A stretch of DNA of 64,000 nt, taken from positions 436,567-500,566 of the forward strand of contig NZ_JACSQD010000002.1 in the NCBI RefSeq assembly GCF_014836775.1, written 5' to 3'. Positions within the stretch are counted from its first letter, which is position 1. Every line of letters begins with the position of its first letter. The stretch is from Arthrobacter gallicola (GTDB lineage: Bacteria > Actinomycetota > Actinomycetes > Actinomycetales > Micrococcaceae). The position numbers and the translations under genes were made by a program. Positions 26,398 to 35,767 of the stretch are shown here, piece by piece. Under the pieces are notes generated by a model. That model saw nothing but the letters and a program-made list of their open reading frames with translations. It had not been told where the DNA came from and ran no database searches.

Positions 26398-26889
26398 GTG
26401 AGGACCATCAGGTACCGCTGGCTTGCCGCCACCGCCGTGGTCTTTGGGATCGCCGGCTGGCTGGTGAATTCCTGGGCCACCCGCAACGGTTACCCGGCTC
26501 CGGTCCTGAACCTGACGGCACTGATCACCCTGGCGTTCATCGTCGGGTTTACCCTCTTCCTGGGCCTGCGGGTCCGCCGCTGGCGGGACGGCAACCGTGA
26601 GAAGCAGCTGGACCCGATCGCCGCCGCCCGGACCCTGGTCCTGGCGCAGGCAACCGCCTACGCCGGGGCGCTCCTGCTCGGCTGGCACGGCGGCATCTTC
26701 CTGGACCAGGTGAGTCTGTGGGAGATGCGCCCCAACCACGCGCCCACCTGGGCTTCGCTTGCCATGTCAGCCGGCGGAATCATCATGATCGCCACCGGGC
26801 TGGTCGTGGAACGGTTCTGCAAACTGCCTCCGGAGGATAAGAACGGCAGTGAAAACAACATGCCAGATGACGGAGGGGACTATGCGTAG
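26398..26889 (+). CDS. DUF3180 membrane protein
   Basis: Integral membrane protein of unknown function, 163 residues, with four predicted helices (segments around WLAATAVVFGIAGWLV, LTALITLAFIVGFTLFLGL, ARTLVLAQATAYAGALLLGW and ASLAMSAGGIIMIATGLVVE). DUF3180 is found directly after folK in many Actinobacteria, including mycobacteria, which supports the assignment. GTG at 26398 was chosen: it follows GGGGGAG and excludes an upstream stretch that is the folK frame shadow. The C-terminal tail is charged (LPPEDKNGSENN). Its last 8 nt overlap the next gene. Confidence 0.85.
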   Translation: MRTIRYRWLAATAVVFGIAGWLVNSWATRNGYPAPVLNLTALITLAFIVGFTLFLGLRVRRWRDGNREKQLDPIAAARTLVLAQATAYAGALLLGWHGGIFLDQVSLWEMRPNHAPTWASLAMSAGGIIMIATGLVVERFCKLPPEDKNGSENNMPDDGGDYA

Positions 26890-27394
26890 CCGAGCCATCG
26901 ATCCACAGGACGTGGACTGGCAGCGGGTCTCCCCGCGGTTCCTGACGCTGCGGGTGCTCTCCCTGGCCGTGGAGGCAGTTATCACCCTGGCCGTGGTCTC
27001 GGTGCCCCTGGTGCTCCGTTCCCTGGAGATCTGGCCCGGCTTCCCTGCCTGGATCGCCTGGGGACTTCCCGCACTGTTCCTGGTCATGTTCATCTGGCGC
27101 GGAATCCTGCTGCCGCGTCAGGTCCGGGCCATCGGCTATGCCGAACGGCGGGAGGACCTGCTGCTGCGCAGCGGCATTTTCTTCCAGCGCACCCTGGTGG
27201 TCCCGTACGGACGGATGCAGTACGTGGACGTTGGCGTTGGCCCGCTGGAGCGGATGTTCGGCTTGTGCACACTCAAGCTCCACACCGCGGCCCCGGGAAC
27301 CAACGCCACCATTCCCGGCCTCCCCGCCCCGGAGGGTGAACGCCTCCGCGAGCACCTGTCTGCGCGCGGCGAGGCGCAGCTGGCGGGCCTGTGA
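26882..27394 (+). CDS. PH-domain membrane protein (YdbS-like)
   Basis: Two membrane helices (residues about 20-40 and 47-70) followed by a bacterial PH domain of the COG3402 type, seen as RREDLLLRSGIFFQRTLVVPYGRMQYVDVGVGPLERMFGLCTLKLHTAAPG. The product is 170 residues. The ATG at 26882 overlaps the DUF3180 stop and has GGAGGGGACT in front. The next gene encodes the larger YdbT-like partner, and the GTG/TGA overlap (27391-27394) couples them. Such pairs occur in many Gram-positive bacteria, and their function is not established; a role in membrane protein or lipid homeostasis has been suggested. Confidence 0.85.
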   Translation: MRSRAIDPQDVDWQRVSPRFLTLRVLSLAVEAVITLAVVSVPLVLRSLEIWPGFPAWIAWGLPALFLVMFIWRGILLPRQVRAIGYAERREDLLLRSGIFFQRTLVVPYGRMQYVDVGVGPLERMFGLCTLKLHTAAPGTNATIPGLPAPEGERLREHLSARGEAQLAGL

Positions 27395-29067
27395 CAGCCG
27401 CCTCCGGGGACCGGGAAAACCAGGAACTCCCGCCGGGCCCTGTCCCAGCCGCCGAACCGGACTGGAAGCGGGTCCACCCCGTCTCCCCGCTGGTCCGCGG
27501 CTGGATTGCCCTGGCGGCGATCGCATACTTCGTGGGGCGGGACCGGGTGGAAGCGATCATCCGCAACGAGTCCGGTTCCGGACCGCTGCCGGCCGGAACG
27601 CCGGTACTCTGGGCGGTGCTCGGGCTGCTGGCCGTGCTCCTGGTTGTTGCCGGTATTTTCTTCCTCTCCTGGTGGTTTACCCGGTACCAGGTCACGGCAG
27701 ACCACGTCCGGGTCCGTTCCGGTGTTCTCTTCCGCCAGCACCGGCAGGCCCGCCTGGACCGGGTCCAGGCAATCGACATTGTCCAGCCGCTGCTTGCGCG
27801 GCTTTTTGGGCTGGCTGAGCTTCGCTTCGAAGTGGCGGACGCCGGAGAATCCGCGGTCCGTCTGGCCTTCCTGCGCCTGGACGAGGCACGGACGCTGCGC
27901 GCCACCATCCTGGACCGCGCGTCCGGAGCCGAAGCGGAGACCGGCACGAGTAACGACGGCGCGGAGCGCACCCCCGCTTCGGAAGCGCCGGAGTACCCGG
28001 TCCTCGCCCTGGCCCCGCAAAGGGTGCTGGGCGCAACACTGCTCTCCGGCAACACGGTATTCCTGCTTCTGGGTACAGCCTTTGTAGTGATCCTGGCTGC
28101 CGTGACCCAGTCCGGCATCTCCCTCGCCATCATCATTCCGGTGGTCCTCGGCGTTGCCGGCGGCTACTGGTCCACCTTCAACAGTGCCTGGAACTTCCGC
28201 GCTGCCGTATCCCGGGACGGGATCCGGATCCGCTACGGACTGCTGGATACCCGGACCCAGACCGTCCCGCCCGGACGTATCCAGGCTGTCGCGGTCTCCC
28301 AGCCGCTGCTGTGGCGGCTCACCGGCTGGTACCGCATCTCCGTGAATGTGGCCGGTTACGGGACCGGCGCCACCTCGGAAGGCGCTGCCCGCACCCGCCT
28401 GCTTCCGGCGGGAACACTGGAAGAAACCATGCAGATCCTGGCCATCGTCCTGCCCAATCCCGGTTCAGCGGATCCGCGGGGACTTTTTGCCGCCGGGATC
28501 GCAGGCAGCGGGGAAGACCACGGATTCACCGTCTCCCCGCGGCGGGCACGGTGGGTCGCGCCTCTGCAGTGGCGCCGCAGCGGCTTCGCAGTGACACAGA
28601 CGGCGCTGCTGTGCCGGTCCGGACGCCTCTGGCGGAGCCTCGCCGTCGTCCCGCATGAGCGGGTCCAGTCCATGGCGCTGGAACAGGGCCCCCTGGCCCG
28701 GAAGCTAAGGATCGCGGACCTGCGGCTGCATTCCACACCCGGGCCGGTCGCCCCGCGGATCCGCCAGATCGACTCCGCTGCCGCCCTGGAGCTGTTCGAC
28801 GAGCAGTCCCTGCGGGCCCGCGACGCCCGCCGGCGGGACCGGACCGAACGCTGGCTGCACCGCGAAACGGCCACCGGACCGGCGCCGGCCGCCGCGGGAG
28901 CCAACAATCCGACCGACGTGCCGCCCGGAACGCCGCTGCCGGACGGGCAGGCAGGCGCTGCTGCGGATTTCCCGGAACCGCCGCAGACACCGAAGGCACC
29001 GCCGGAAGCGCGGTCCGCCGGCACCCCCGCCACCACGACTGAGGAGAACTGGAATGAACACCGCTGA
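27391..29067 (+). CDS. multi-PH-domain membrane protein (YdbT-like)
   Basis: A 558-residue membrane protein with three PH-like repeats, each beginning with a hydrophobic segment. The first has FTRYQVTADHVRVRSGVLFRQHRQARLDRVQAIDIVQPLLARLFGL. The second has RDGIRIRYGLLDTRTQTVPPGRIQAVAVSQPLLWRLTGWYRISVNVAGYG. The third has ALLCRSGRLWRSLAVVPHERVQSMALEQGPLARKLRIADLRLH. The C-terminal 90 residues are a Pro/Ala-rich, likely disordered tail. GTG at 27391 overlaps the preceding stop. The last 14 nt overlap the next gene. Function unknown; COG3428. Confidence 0.85.
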   Translation: MTAASGDRENQELPPGPVPAAEPDWKRVHPVSPLVRGWIALAAIAYFVGRDRVEAIIRNESGSGPLPAGTPVLWAVLGLLAVLLVVAGIFFLSWWFTRYQVTADHVRVRSGVLFRQHRQARLDRVQAIDIVQPLLARLFGLAELRFEVADAGESAVRLAFLRLDEARTLRATILDRASGAEAETGTSNDGAERTPASEAPEYPVLALAPQRVLGATLLSGNTVFLLLGTAFVVILAAVTQSGISLAIIIPVVLGVAGGYWSTFNSAWNFRAAVSRDGIRIRYGLLDTRTQTVPPGRIQAVAVSQPLLWRLTGWYRISVNVAGYGTGATSEGAARTRLLPAGTLEETMQILAIVLPNPGSADPRGLFAAGIAGSGEDHGFTVSPRRARWVAPLQWRRSGFAVTQTALLCRSGRLWRSLAVVPHERVQSMALEQGPLARKLRIADLRLHSTPGPVAPRIRQIDSAAALELFDEQSLRARDARRRDRTERWLHRETATGPAPAAAGANNPTDVPPGTPLPDGQAGAAADFPEPPQTPKAPPEARSAGTPATTTEENWNEHR

Positions 29068-29962
29068 TCAGCGCCGGCGGGGCCGGCTCGGAATCGGCAT
29101 CATCGGTGCCGGAAAAGTGGGCGCCGTCCTGGGTGCTGCGCTCCGGGCGGCCGAACACGCCGTCGTCGGCGTCTCTGCGGTGTCAGAGGCCAGCCGGGAA
29201 CGGGCCGAGAACCTGCTCCCCGGCGTGCCGATCCTGGAAATCCCGGACATTGTGGAGCGTTCGGAACTGGTGCTGCTCGCAGTGCCCGACGACGCCCTGC
29301 CGCCCCTTGTCTCCGGCCTCGCCGCCACTGGCGCCTGGCAGGCCGGGCAGCTGGTGGCCCACACCTCCGGCCGGTTTGGTACAGAGGTGCTGGAACCTGC
29401 CCGCCGGGCCGGCGCGATTCCGCTGGCCCTGCACCCCGCCATGACCTTCACCGGCATGAGCCTGGACCTGACCCGGCTGGCCGACTGCTCCTTCGGCGTC
29501 ACCGCCCCCACGGCCGTGCTGCCGATTGCCCAGGCACTGGTGGTGGAGATGGGTGCCGAGCCCGTGGTCATTGATGAAGCGGACCGTGTTCCGTACCACG
29601 CAGCCCTGGCGCACGCCTCCAACCACCTGGTGACCATCGCCGCACAGTCCTCGGAGCTGCTGCGCAGCCTGGGCGTGGAACAGCCTGCCCGGCTGCTGGG
29701 CCCGCTGATGCGCGCTTCGCTGGAAAATGCCCTGGCCTCCGGAGAACATGCCCTGACCGGTCCGGTGGCCCGGGGGGACACCGGCACAGTCCAGGCGCAT
29801 ACGGAGGCGCTGCGGGACGGGGCTTCCCCGGACCTGGCAGCTGCCTACCGGGCGCTCTCGGCAGCCACTGCCCGGCGGGCAGTTGCGCGCGGGATGCTCA
29901 GTGAGGCCCAGGGAGAGGCCATTATTAAGGTATTGAATTCCGACCCAGAAGGACCCCGGTGA
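29054..29962 (+). CDS. Rossmann-fold oxidoreductase-like protein (DUF2520 family)
   Basis: NAD(P)-binding protein of unknown reaction. The N-terminal [17 protein letters not shown] is a dinucleotide-binding motif. It is followed by the domain seen in F420- and NADP-dependent reductases, and the C-terminal helical DUF2520 half includes [20 protein letters not shown]. Length is 302 residues. The ATG lies inside the preceding gene (14-nt overlap) and its stop overlaps the panC GTG by 4 nt. A gene of this family sits before panC across Actinobacteria. Involvement in pantothenate synthesis, for example as a ketopantoate reductase, is a hypothesis; it is not classical PanE. Confidence 0.82.
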   Translation: MNTADQRRRGRLGIGIIGAGKVGAVLGAALRAAEHAVVGVSAVSEASRERAENLLPGVPILEIPDIVERSELVLLAVPDDALPPLVSGLAATGAWQAGQLVAHTSGRFGTEVLEPARRAGAIPLALHPAMTFTGMSLDLTRLADCSFGVTAPTAVLPIAQALVVEMGAEPVVIDEADRVPYHAALAHASNHLVTIAAQSSELLRSLGVEQPARLLGPLMRASLENALASGEHALTGPVARGDTGTVQAHTEALRDGASPDLAAAYRALSAATARRAVARGMLSEAQGEAIIKVLNSDPEGPR

Positions 29963-30849
29963 CCCATCCCCGGTTGGCAGCAACCCCCGCAGAACTCAGC
30001 AAGGCACTGGCCGAACTCCTCGAGGCGGCCGGCAAGGACCGCCCCGGTCTTGGACTGGTCCCCACTATGGGGGCCCTCCACCAGGGCCACGCTGCGCTGG
30101 CACAGGCCGCCCGCGCCGAGAACGACGTCGTGGTGGCCAGTATCTTCGTCAACCCGCTCCAGTTCGATGACCCGGAGGACCTCGCGCGCTATCCCCGCAC
30201 GCTGGAAGCGGACCTGGACCTGCTCGGAGCCGCGGGTGTGGACCTGGTGTTCGCCCCCACCGAGGAAACCCTGTACCCCGGAGGCCTGCCGCTGGTCCGG
30301 GTCAGCTCCGGCAGCCTGGGAACCCGCTTTGAAGGCGCGTCGCGGCCCGGACACTTCGACGGCGTCCTGACCGTGGTTGCGAAACTGCTGCACTGTGCCC
30401 AGCCGCCCGTCCCCGCCGCGTACCGGGCGTACTTCGGCCAGAAGGACGCGCAGCAGGTGGCACTGATCCGCCGCATGGCCGCCGATCTCAACTTCCCCGT
30501 GCAGATCCGGCCGGTGCCCATCGTCCGGGCAGCGGATGGCCTGGCGGAGTCCAGCCGCAATGTCTTCCTCAGCCCGGAAGACCGCCGGAACGCACTGGTG
30601 CTCTCCACCGCCCTGCGCCAGCTGCGGGACCGCGCCGCGGCGGGCCGGCCGCTGGACCTGCCTGCCGCGCTCGAGCTCATCAGGGAGCAGGACGGTGTGG
30701 AACTGGACTACCTGCAGGTTGTGGACCCGCTCACCCTGGACCCTGTCCCGGCCGGCCCGGAAGATACGCTGACCGGTCCTGCCCTGGCCCTCGCAGCGGC
30801 CCGCGTGGGGGGAATCCGGCTGATCGACAACATGGAACTGCCGGTCTGA
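29959..30849 (+). CDS. panC: pantothenate synthetase (pantoate-beta-alanine ligase)
   Basis: ATP-dependent ligation of pantoate and beta-alanine to pantothenate, the coenzyme A precursor. Motifs: [18 protein letters not shown] with the HIGH-like [45 protein letters not shown] and the [12 protein letters not shown] (KMSKS-equivalent) segment. Size 296 residues is normal. The start is GTG at 29959, overlapping the DUF2520 stop. It ends the fol-pan transcription unit, and a hairpin follows. No panB or panD is in the window; in mycobacteria panD follows panC, but here lysS comes next. Confidence 0.96.
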   Translation: MTHPRLAATPAELSKALAELLEAAGKDRPGLGLVPTMGALHQGHAALAQAARAENDVVVASIFVNPLQFDDPEDLARYPRTLEADLDLLGAAGVDLVFAPTEETLYPGGLPLVRVSSGSLGTRFEGASRPGHFDGVLTVVAKLLHCAQPPVPAAYRAYFGQKDAQQVALIRRMAADLNFPVQIRPVPIVRAADGLAESSRNVFLSPEDRRNALVLSTALRQLRDRAAAGRPLDLPAALELIREQDGVELDYLQVVDPLTLDPVPAGPEDTLTGPALALAAARVGGIRLIDNMELPV

Positions 30850-30851
30850 AC

Positions 30852-30885
30852 GGCGGTTCCCGGGCAGCACCGTCCGGGACCCGCC
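30852..30885 (+). terminator. terminator of the fol-pan operon
   Basis: GGCGGTTCCCGG (30852-30863) pairs with CCGGGACCCGCC (30874-30885), with one G-T pair, 3 nt after the panC stop and just upstream of the lysS promoter. Confidence 0.7.
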
Positions 30886-30896
30886 GCCCGGCTGGG

Positions 30897-30902
30897 TAGA
30901 CT
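30897..30902 (+). promoter_or_regulatory. -10 element of leaderless lysS
   Basis: TAGACT ends 8 nt before the GTG start of lysS; no Shine-Dalgarno is present. Confidence 0.55.
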
Positions 30903-30910
30903 TAAGAACC

Positions 30911-32413
30911 GTGACCACCTCTAGCCCCGTTCCCGAAGCAGCCGATTCCTCCGAGCAGATGCGCATCCGCGCAGAAAAGCGCGCCAAACTGCTTGAACGC
31001 GGCGAGGAAGCCTACCCCGTAGGCGTGGAGCGCACCCACTCCCTGCGCGAGGTCCGGGAGAAATACGGACACCTGCAGGCCGATGAGACCTCCGGCGAGA
31101 CGGTGGGCGTCAGCGGCCGGGTGATCTTCATCCGCAATACGGGAAAGCTGTGCTTCGCCACTCTGCAGGAGGGGAACGGTACCCGCCTGCAGGCCATGCT
31201 GTCCCTGGCCTCGGTTGGCGAGGAAGCCCTTGCGGACTGGAAGGCGCTGGTTGACCTGGGAGACCACGTCTTCATCCGCGGCGAAGTGATCTCCTCCCGC
31301 CGCGGAGAACTCTCCGTGATGGCCGAATCCTGGTCCATGGCGTCCAAGGCCCTGCGTCCGCTGCCCGTCCTGCATGCCGGCCTGAACGAGGAAACCCGGG
31401 TCCGCCAGCGGTACGTGGATCTGATGGTCCGTGACGAAGCGCGGGAGATGGTCTACAAGCGGGCATCGATCATCCGCGCAGTCCGCGACACCCTGCACGA
31501 TCACGGCTACGTCGAAGTCGAAACCCCGATGCTGCAGCTGATCCACGGCGGCGCCGCTGCCCGGCCGTTCGAAACCCACCTGAACGCCTTCGACCAGCCG
31601 ATGACCCTGCGCATCGCCACCGAGCTGTTCCTCAAGCGCGCGGTTGTTGGCGGGATTGAGCGTGTCTACGAACTCGGCCGCATCTTCCGCAACGAAGGTG
31701 TGGACTCCACGCACAGCCCTGAGTTCACCACTCTGGAGTGCTACGAGGCCTACGCCGACCAGTTTGTTATGGCCGAGAGGATCAAGGAGATCATCCTCAA
31801 CGCGGCCGATGCCGTGGGTACCCGGCAGATCGAAACCGAAGCCGGAACGATCGACCTCGACGGTGAATGGCGCTGGCTGGCAGTCTACCCGGGCCTGTCC
31901 GAAGCCGTTGGAACTGAGATTACGCCGGATACGGACGCGGAAACCCTGCGCCGGATTGCCGGTGAAAAGGGCGTGAAGGTGGACCCGAAGTGGGACGCCG
32001 AGAAGCTCGTCGTCGAACTGTTTGGCGAAATTGTCGAGCCGACGCTGCTGCAGCCCACCTTTGTGTACGACTACCCGCCCTCGGCCCAGCCCCTGGCCCG
32101 CCCGAACCGCAACGATCCCCGCCTGATCGAGGCCTGGGACCTGATTATCGGCGGGATGGAGCGGGGAACCGCGTTCTCCGAGCTGATCGACCCGGTGATC
32201 CAGCGCGAACGCCTGACCGAACAGTCACGCCGCGGTGCTGCGGGAGACGAGGAAGCCATGTCGCTCGACGAGGACTTCCTGCGGGCCCTGGAGTACGGTG
32301 CACCGCCCATGGGTGGCATCGGCCTGGGCATCGACCGCCTCGTGATGCTTTTCACGAACGTTGGAATCCGGGAAACAATTCTGTTTCCTCTCCTGAAACC
32401 GGAAATGGGTTAG
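30911..32413 (+). CDS. lysS: lysyl-tRNA synthetase, class II
   Basis: Charges tRNA-Lys; cytoplasmic homodimer. An N-terminal OB-fold anticodon-binding domain (VSGRVIFIRNTGKLCFATLQEG) precedes the class II core, with the RYVDLMV and VRDTLHDHGYVEVETPML motif 1 region, motif 2 RIFRNEGVDSTHSPEFTTLECYEAYAD, and motif 3 GIGLGIDRLVMLFTNVGIRETILFPLLKPE at the C-terminus. Length is 500 residues. The GTG at 30911 follows a -10 box. In mycobacteria lysS, lsr2 and clpC1 are likewise consecutive. A tRNA-Lys(TTT) gene is 20 kb away. Confidence 0.97.
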   Translation: MTTSSPVPEAADSSEQMRIRAEKRAKLLERGEEAYPVGVERTHSLREVREKYGHLQADETSGETVGVSGRVIFIRNTGKLCFATLQEGNGTRLQAMLSLASVGEEALADWKALVDLGDHVFIRGEVISSRRGELSVMAESWSMASKALRPLPVLHAGLNEETRVRQRYVDLMVRDEAREMVYKRASIIRAVRDTLHDHGYVEVETPMLQLIHGGAAARPFETHLNAFDQPMTLRIATELFLKRAVVGGIERVYELGRIFRNEGVDSTHSPEFTTLECYEAYADQFVMAERIKEIILNAADAVGTRQIETEAGTIDLDGEWRWLAVYPGLSEAVGTEITPDTDAETLRRIAGEKGVKVDPKWDAEKLVVELFGEIVEPTLLQPTFVYDYPPSAQPLARPNRNDPRLIEAWDLIIGGMERGTAFSELIDPVIQRERLTEQSRRGAAGDEEAMSLDEDFLRALEYGAPPMGGIGLGIDRLVMLFTNVGIRETILFPLLKPEMG

Positions 32414-32416
32414 AAG

Positions 32417-32608
32417 ATGGAATATGTGGAAGTTCTACTGCCCTCTATTTGTGTCGCAGCTCTCTTCTTTTTCGTAATGAAGGCGCTGTTGAACGCTGAT
32501 CGTTCCGAGCGAAAAGCCCTGGCAGAAGCTGAACTCGAAGCTGATCAGAAGGCTAACGAAAGGCCGGAGCCGGCAGGCAGCACCGCCGAACCAGCTGATA
32601 AAGAATAG
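32417..32608 (+). CDS. small single-helix membrane protein of unknown function
   Basis: A 63-residue protein with one membrane helix near the N-terminus (VLLPSICVAALFFFVMKALL) and a highly charged cytoplasmic tail rich in Glu, Ala and Lys (ERKALAEAELEADQK). It starts 3 nt after the lysS stop with GAAG close before the ATG, so it is probably co-translated with lysS. Base composition here drops below that of the neighbours (A/T-rich codons). I recall similar small proteins between lysS and lsr2 in Arthrobacter relatives, but no function is known to me. Confidence 0.7.
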   Translation: MEYVEVLLPSICVAALFFFVMKALLNADRSERKALAEAELEADQKANERPEPAGSTAEPADKE

Positions 32609-32630
32609 TTTTGAAAAGGCCTCCTCTGCT

Positions 32631-32660
32631 TTGACGGGGCATAACCAATTGCGTCATACT
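32631..32660 (+). promoter_or_regulatory. lsr2 promoter
   Basis: TTGACG (32631-32636) and CATACT (32655-32660) with an 18-bp spacer, in the AT-richer segment before lsr2; predicted leader about 50 nt. The AT-rich setting is a plausible target for Lsr2 itself. Confidence 0.5.
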
Positions 32661-32715
32661 CGAAGTAGTCTCGAATTATCTAACATTCCGCTGCTTTGAC
32701 TCATAGGAGCCTGAC

Positions 32716-33042
32716 ATGGCGCAAAAAGTAAAAATCATTCTGGTTGACGATCTTGACGGTGGAAGCGCGGATGAAACAGTCCGTTTCGGACTCGATGGGT
32801 CACAGTACGAGATTGACCTCTCAACTGACAATGCGAAGAACCTCCGCGCAGCATTGAAGTCTTATGTAGATGCCGGCCGTAAAACCAGCGGACGCACGGG
32901 ACGCCCCCGCAGCACGGGCGCCGCACGCAGCAATGAGGCAGCCCAGATCCGCGAATGGGCCCGGAACAACGGCTACACCGTTTCGGAGCGTGGACGTGTC
33001 AACAGCGAAATTATCGAGGCTTACCGCGCAGCCCAGGGCTAA
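32716..33042 (+). CDS. lsr2: Lsr2 family nucleoid-associated protein
   Basis: Bridges DNA and silences AT-rich, often horizontally acquired genes; the actinobacterial counterpart of H-NS. The N-terminal dimerisation domain starts QKVKIILVDDLDGGSADETVRFGLDG. The C-terminal AT-hook-like motif RGR (residues 92-94, in VSERGRVNSEIIEAY) inserts into the minor groove. A basic linker (RKTSGRTGRPRSTGAAR) joins them. Length is 108 residues. TAGGAGCC before the ATG at 32716 is the ribosome site. Its gene has its own promoter and lies between lysS and clpC. Confidence 0.97.
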   Translation: MAQKVKIILVDDLDGGSADETVRFGLDGSQYEIDLSTDNAKNLRAALKSYVDAGRKTSGRTGRPRSTGAARSNEAAQIREWARNNGYTVSERGRVNSEIIEAYRAAQG

Positions 33043-33072
33043 CACCCTGCGTGAGGTCACGCCCATGGCGAA

Positions 33073-33094
33073 CACGCCCCTTAACCGGGGTGTG
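33073..33094 (+). terminator. weak lsr2 terminator
   Basis: CACGCCCC (33073-33080) and GGGGTGTG (33087-33094) can pair with one G-T wobble around a 6-nt loop, about 30 nt after the lsr2 stop. Confidence 0.4.
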
Positions 33095-33136
33095 GAGCCG
33101 TAGCATCGAATTACGCGTTAGCTAGGAGTGTGCCTC

Positions 33137-35650
33137 ATGTTTGAAAGATTTACCGACCGTGCCCGTCGCGTTGTCGTGCTTGCCCAAGAAGAGGCACGCA
33201 TGCTCAACCACAACTACATCGGCACCGAGCACATCCTGCTTGGGCTCATTCATGAGGGCGAGGGTGTTGCTGCCAAGGCCCTCGAATCCCTGAGCATTTC
33301 CCTGGGTGCCGTCCGCGAGCAGGTGCAGGAGATCATTGGTCAGGGCCAGCAGGCCCCGTCCGGACACATCCCCTTCACGCCGCGGGCCAAGAAGGTCCTG
33401 GAGCTCTCACTGCGGGAAGCCCTGCAGCTGGGACACAACTACATCGGCACCGAGCACATCCTGCTGGGCCTCATCCGGGAGGGCGAGGGCGTTGCAGCGC
33501 AGGTCCTCGTCAAGCTGGGTGCAGACCTGAACCGGGTCCGCCAGCAGGTCATCCAGCTGCTCTCCGGCTACCAGGGCAAGGAGCCCGTCTCCGCCGGTGG
33601 CCAGCAGCAGGAAGGCCAGCCGGCGGGCTCGGTGGTGCTCGACCAGTTTGGCCGCAACCTCACACAGGCAGCGCGTGAAGGCAAGCTTGATCCGGTCATC
33701 GGGCGCGAGCACGAGATGGAACGGGTCATGCAGGTGCTGTCCCGCCGCACCAAGAACAATCCCGTCCTGATTGGCGAGCCCGGCGTCGGCAAAACCGCCG
33801 TCGTCGAAGGCCTCGCACAGGCGATTGTCCGCGGCGATGTCCCTGAGACCATCAAGGACAAGCAGCTCTACACCCTGGACCTCGGTTCGCTCGTTGCCGG
33901 TTCCCGCTACCGCGGTGACTTTGAGGAACGGCTCAAGAAGGTCCTGAAGGAAATCCGCACCCGCGGCGACATCATCCTCTTCATCGATGAGATCCACACC
34001 CTTGTGGGCGCCGGTGCCGCTGAAGGCGCCATCGACGCAGCCTCGATCCTGAAGCCGATGCTGGCCCGCGGGGAACTGCAGACCATCGGCGCCACCACGC
34101 TCGATGAATACCGCAAGCACATTGAGAAGGACGCGGCACTCGAACGCCGTTTCCAGCCGATCCAGGTCAACGAACCTTCCGTTGCCCACGCGATCGAAAT
34201 CCTCAAGGGCCTGCGGGACCGCTACGAAGCGCACCACCGCGTGTCCATCACCGATGCGGCACTGGCCTCGGCAGCAACCCTTGCCGAACGCTACATCAGC
34301 GACCGCTTCCTGCCGGACAAGGCCATCGACCTGATCGATGAAGCCGGTGCCCGGCTGCGCATCCGCCGAATGACTGCTCCGCCGGAGCTGAAGGAAATCG
34401 ACGAGCGCATCTCCGCCCTGAAGATGGAGAAGGAGTCCGCGATTGACGCGCAGGACTTCGAAGGTGCTGCCTCCCTGCGGGACAAGGAGCAGAAGCTCCA
34501 GGACCAGCGTGCGGAAAAGGAACGCCAGTGGAAGTCCGGCGGCCTGGACGACATCGCCGAGGTGGACGAGGAACTGATCGCCGAAGTTCTGGCGAACTCC
34601 ACCGGCATCCCCGTGGTGAAGCTGAACGAAGAAGAATCCACGCGGCTGCTCAAGATGGAAGATGAACTGCACAAGCGGGTCATCGGCCAGGATGAAGCCA
34701 TCAAGTCGATCTCGCAGGCCATGCGCCGTACGCGTGCCGGCCTGAAGGATCCGAAGCGTCCGGGCGGTTCGTTCATCTTCGCCGGCCCCACCGGCGTCGG
34801 TAAGACCGAGCTCGCGAAGGCACTGGCAGAGTTCCTCTTCGGCGACGAAGAAGCCCTGATCACCCTGGACATGTCCGAGTACTCCGAGAAGCACACGGTT
34901 TCCCGCCTGTTTGGTGCCCCTCCCGGATACGTCGGCTACGAAGAAGGCGGGCAGCTGACCGAAAAGGTCCGCCGCCGTCCGTTCTCCGTGGTGCTGTTCG
35001 ACGAGGTTGAGAAAGCCCACGCGGACCTGTTCAACTCGCTGCTGCAGATCCTGGAAGACGGCCGCCTGACCGACTCCCAGGGCCGGGTGGTGGACTTCAA
35101 GAACACCATCATCATCATGACGACCAACCTTGGCACCAAGGACATCTCCAAGGGCGTTATGACCGGCTTCCAGTCCGGCACGGACACCAAGACCGGTTAC
35201 GACCGGATGCGGGCCCGGGTCACGGAGGAGCTGCGCCAGCACTTCCGCCCCGAGTTCCTCAACCGTGTCGATGACACCGTGGTGTTCCCGCAGCTGACCC
35301 AGGACGAAATTGTCCAGATTGTGGACCTGTTCCTGGAGCGCCTGGGCAAGCGCCTTGCGGAGAAGGGAATGAGCATCGAGCTCACCCCGGCCGCCAAGGT
35401 TCTGCTGGCCACCCGCGGCTACGATCCCGCAATGGGCGCCCGCCCGCTGCGCCGCACCATGCAGCGCGAGATCGAGGACCAGCTCTCCGAGAAGATCCTC
35501 TTTGGAGATCTCAAGCCCGGTGAACTGGTTTCCGTTGACGTGGAGGGCGAGGGCGACGACGCGAAGTTCACCTTCGTGGGTCACGGAGCCCCGCGTGCCA
35601 TCGAAGAAGCCCCTTCGGCCATCGAGGCCGGCGTGGGCGACACCAAGTAG
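33137..35650 (+). CDS. clpC: ATP-dependent Clp protease ATP-binding subunit ClpC
   Basis: AAA+ unfoldase that feeds substrates to ClpP and controls protein quality and regulator turnover. The N-terminal double Clp domain repeats the phrase [14 protein letters not shown] twice. AAA-1 has [13 protein letters not shown] and [14 protein letters not shown]. The middle domain contains the UVR-like coiled segment ([21 protein letters not shown]). AAA-2 has [16 protein letters not shown] and [11 protein letters not shown]. The product is 837 residues from the ATG at 33137, preceded by TAGGAGTG. Earlier in-frame starts only add MCL. No CIRCE, HspR or clear ClgR box was recognised in the 94 bp upstream. 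A strong terminator follows. Confidence 0.98.
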   Translation: MFERFTDRARRVVVLAQEEARMLNHNYIGTEHILLGLIHEGEGVAAKALESLSISLGAVREQVQEIIGQGQQAPSGHIPFTPRAKKVLELSLREALQLGHNYIGTEHILLGLIREGEGVAAQVLVKLGADLNRVRQQVIQLLSGYQGKEPVSAGGQQQEGQPAGSVVLDQFGRNLTQAAREGKLDPVIGREHEMERVMQVLSRRTKNNPVLIGEPGVGKTAVVEGLAQAIVRGDVPETIKDKQLYTLDLGSLVAGSRYRGDFEERLKKVLKEIRTRGDIILFIDEIHTLVGAGAAEGAIDAASILKPMLARGELQTIGATTLDEYRKHIEKDAALERRFQPIQVNEPSVAHAIEILKGLRDRYEAHHRVSITDAALASAATLAERYISDRFLPDKAIDLIDEAGARLRIRRMTAPPELKEIDERISALKMEKESAIDAQDFEGAASLRDKEQKLQDQRAEKERQWKSGGLDDIAEVDEELIAEVLANSTGIPVVKLNEEESTRLLKMEDELHKRVIGQDEAIKSISQAMRRTRAGLKDPKRPGGSFIFAGPTGVGKTELAKALAEFLFGDEEALITLDMSEYSEKHTVSRLFGAPPGYVGYEEGGQLTEKVRRRPFSVVLFDEVEKAHADLFNSLLQILEDGRLTDSQGRVVDFKNTIIIMTTNLGTKDISKGVMTGFQSGTDTKTGYDRMRARVTEELRQHFRPEFLNRVDDTVVFPQLTQDEIVQIVDLFLERLGKRLAEKGMSIELTPAAKVLLATRGYDPAMGARPLRRTMQREIEDQLSEKILFGDLKPGELVSVDVEGEGDDAKFTFVGHGAPRAIEEAPSAIEAGVGDTK

Positions 35651-35667
35651 GACCAAGCAAAACCAAG

Positions 35668-35704
35668 CAGAGGGAGCTCCCGGAAATCCGGGGGCTCCCT
35701 CTGC
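35668..35704 (+). terminator. clpC terminator
   Basis: GCAGAGGGAGC(T)CCCGG pairs with CCGGG(G)GCTCCCTCTGC around AAAT; an 11-bp outer stem, starting 18 nt after the clpC stop. Confidence 0.9.
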
Positions 35705-35755
35705 GTTAACCCCCGGCCGCCGAATCCGGTTCGCTGCCGCACCCGGAGAAAGTCC

Positions 35756-35761
35756 TAGACT
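35756..35761 (+). promoter_or_regulatory. -10 element of leaderless acetyltransferase gene
   Basis: TAGACT ends 6 nt before the ATG at 35768; no Shine-Dalgarno is present. Confidence 0.6.
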
Positions 35762-35767
35762 GAACCA

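Noticed and set aside
33043..33136. CIRCE, HspR or ClgR operator before clpC
   Set aside because: Looked for and not found; only a weak hairpin and the ribosome site are present.
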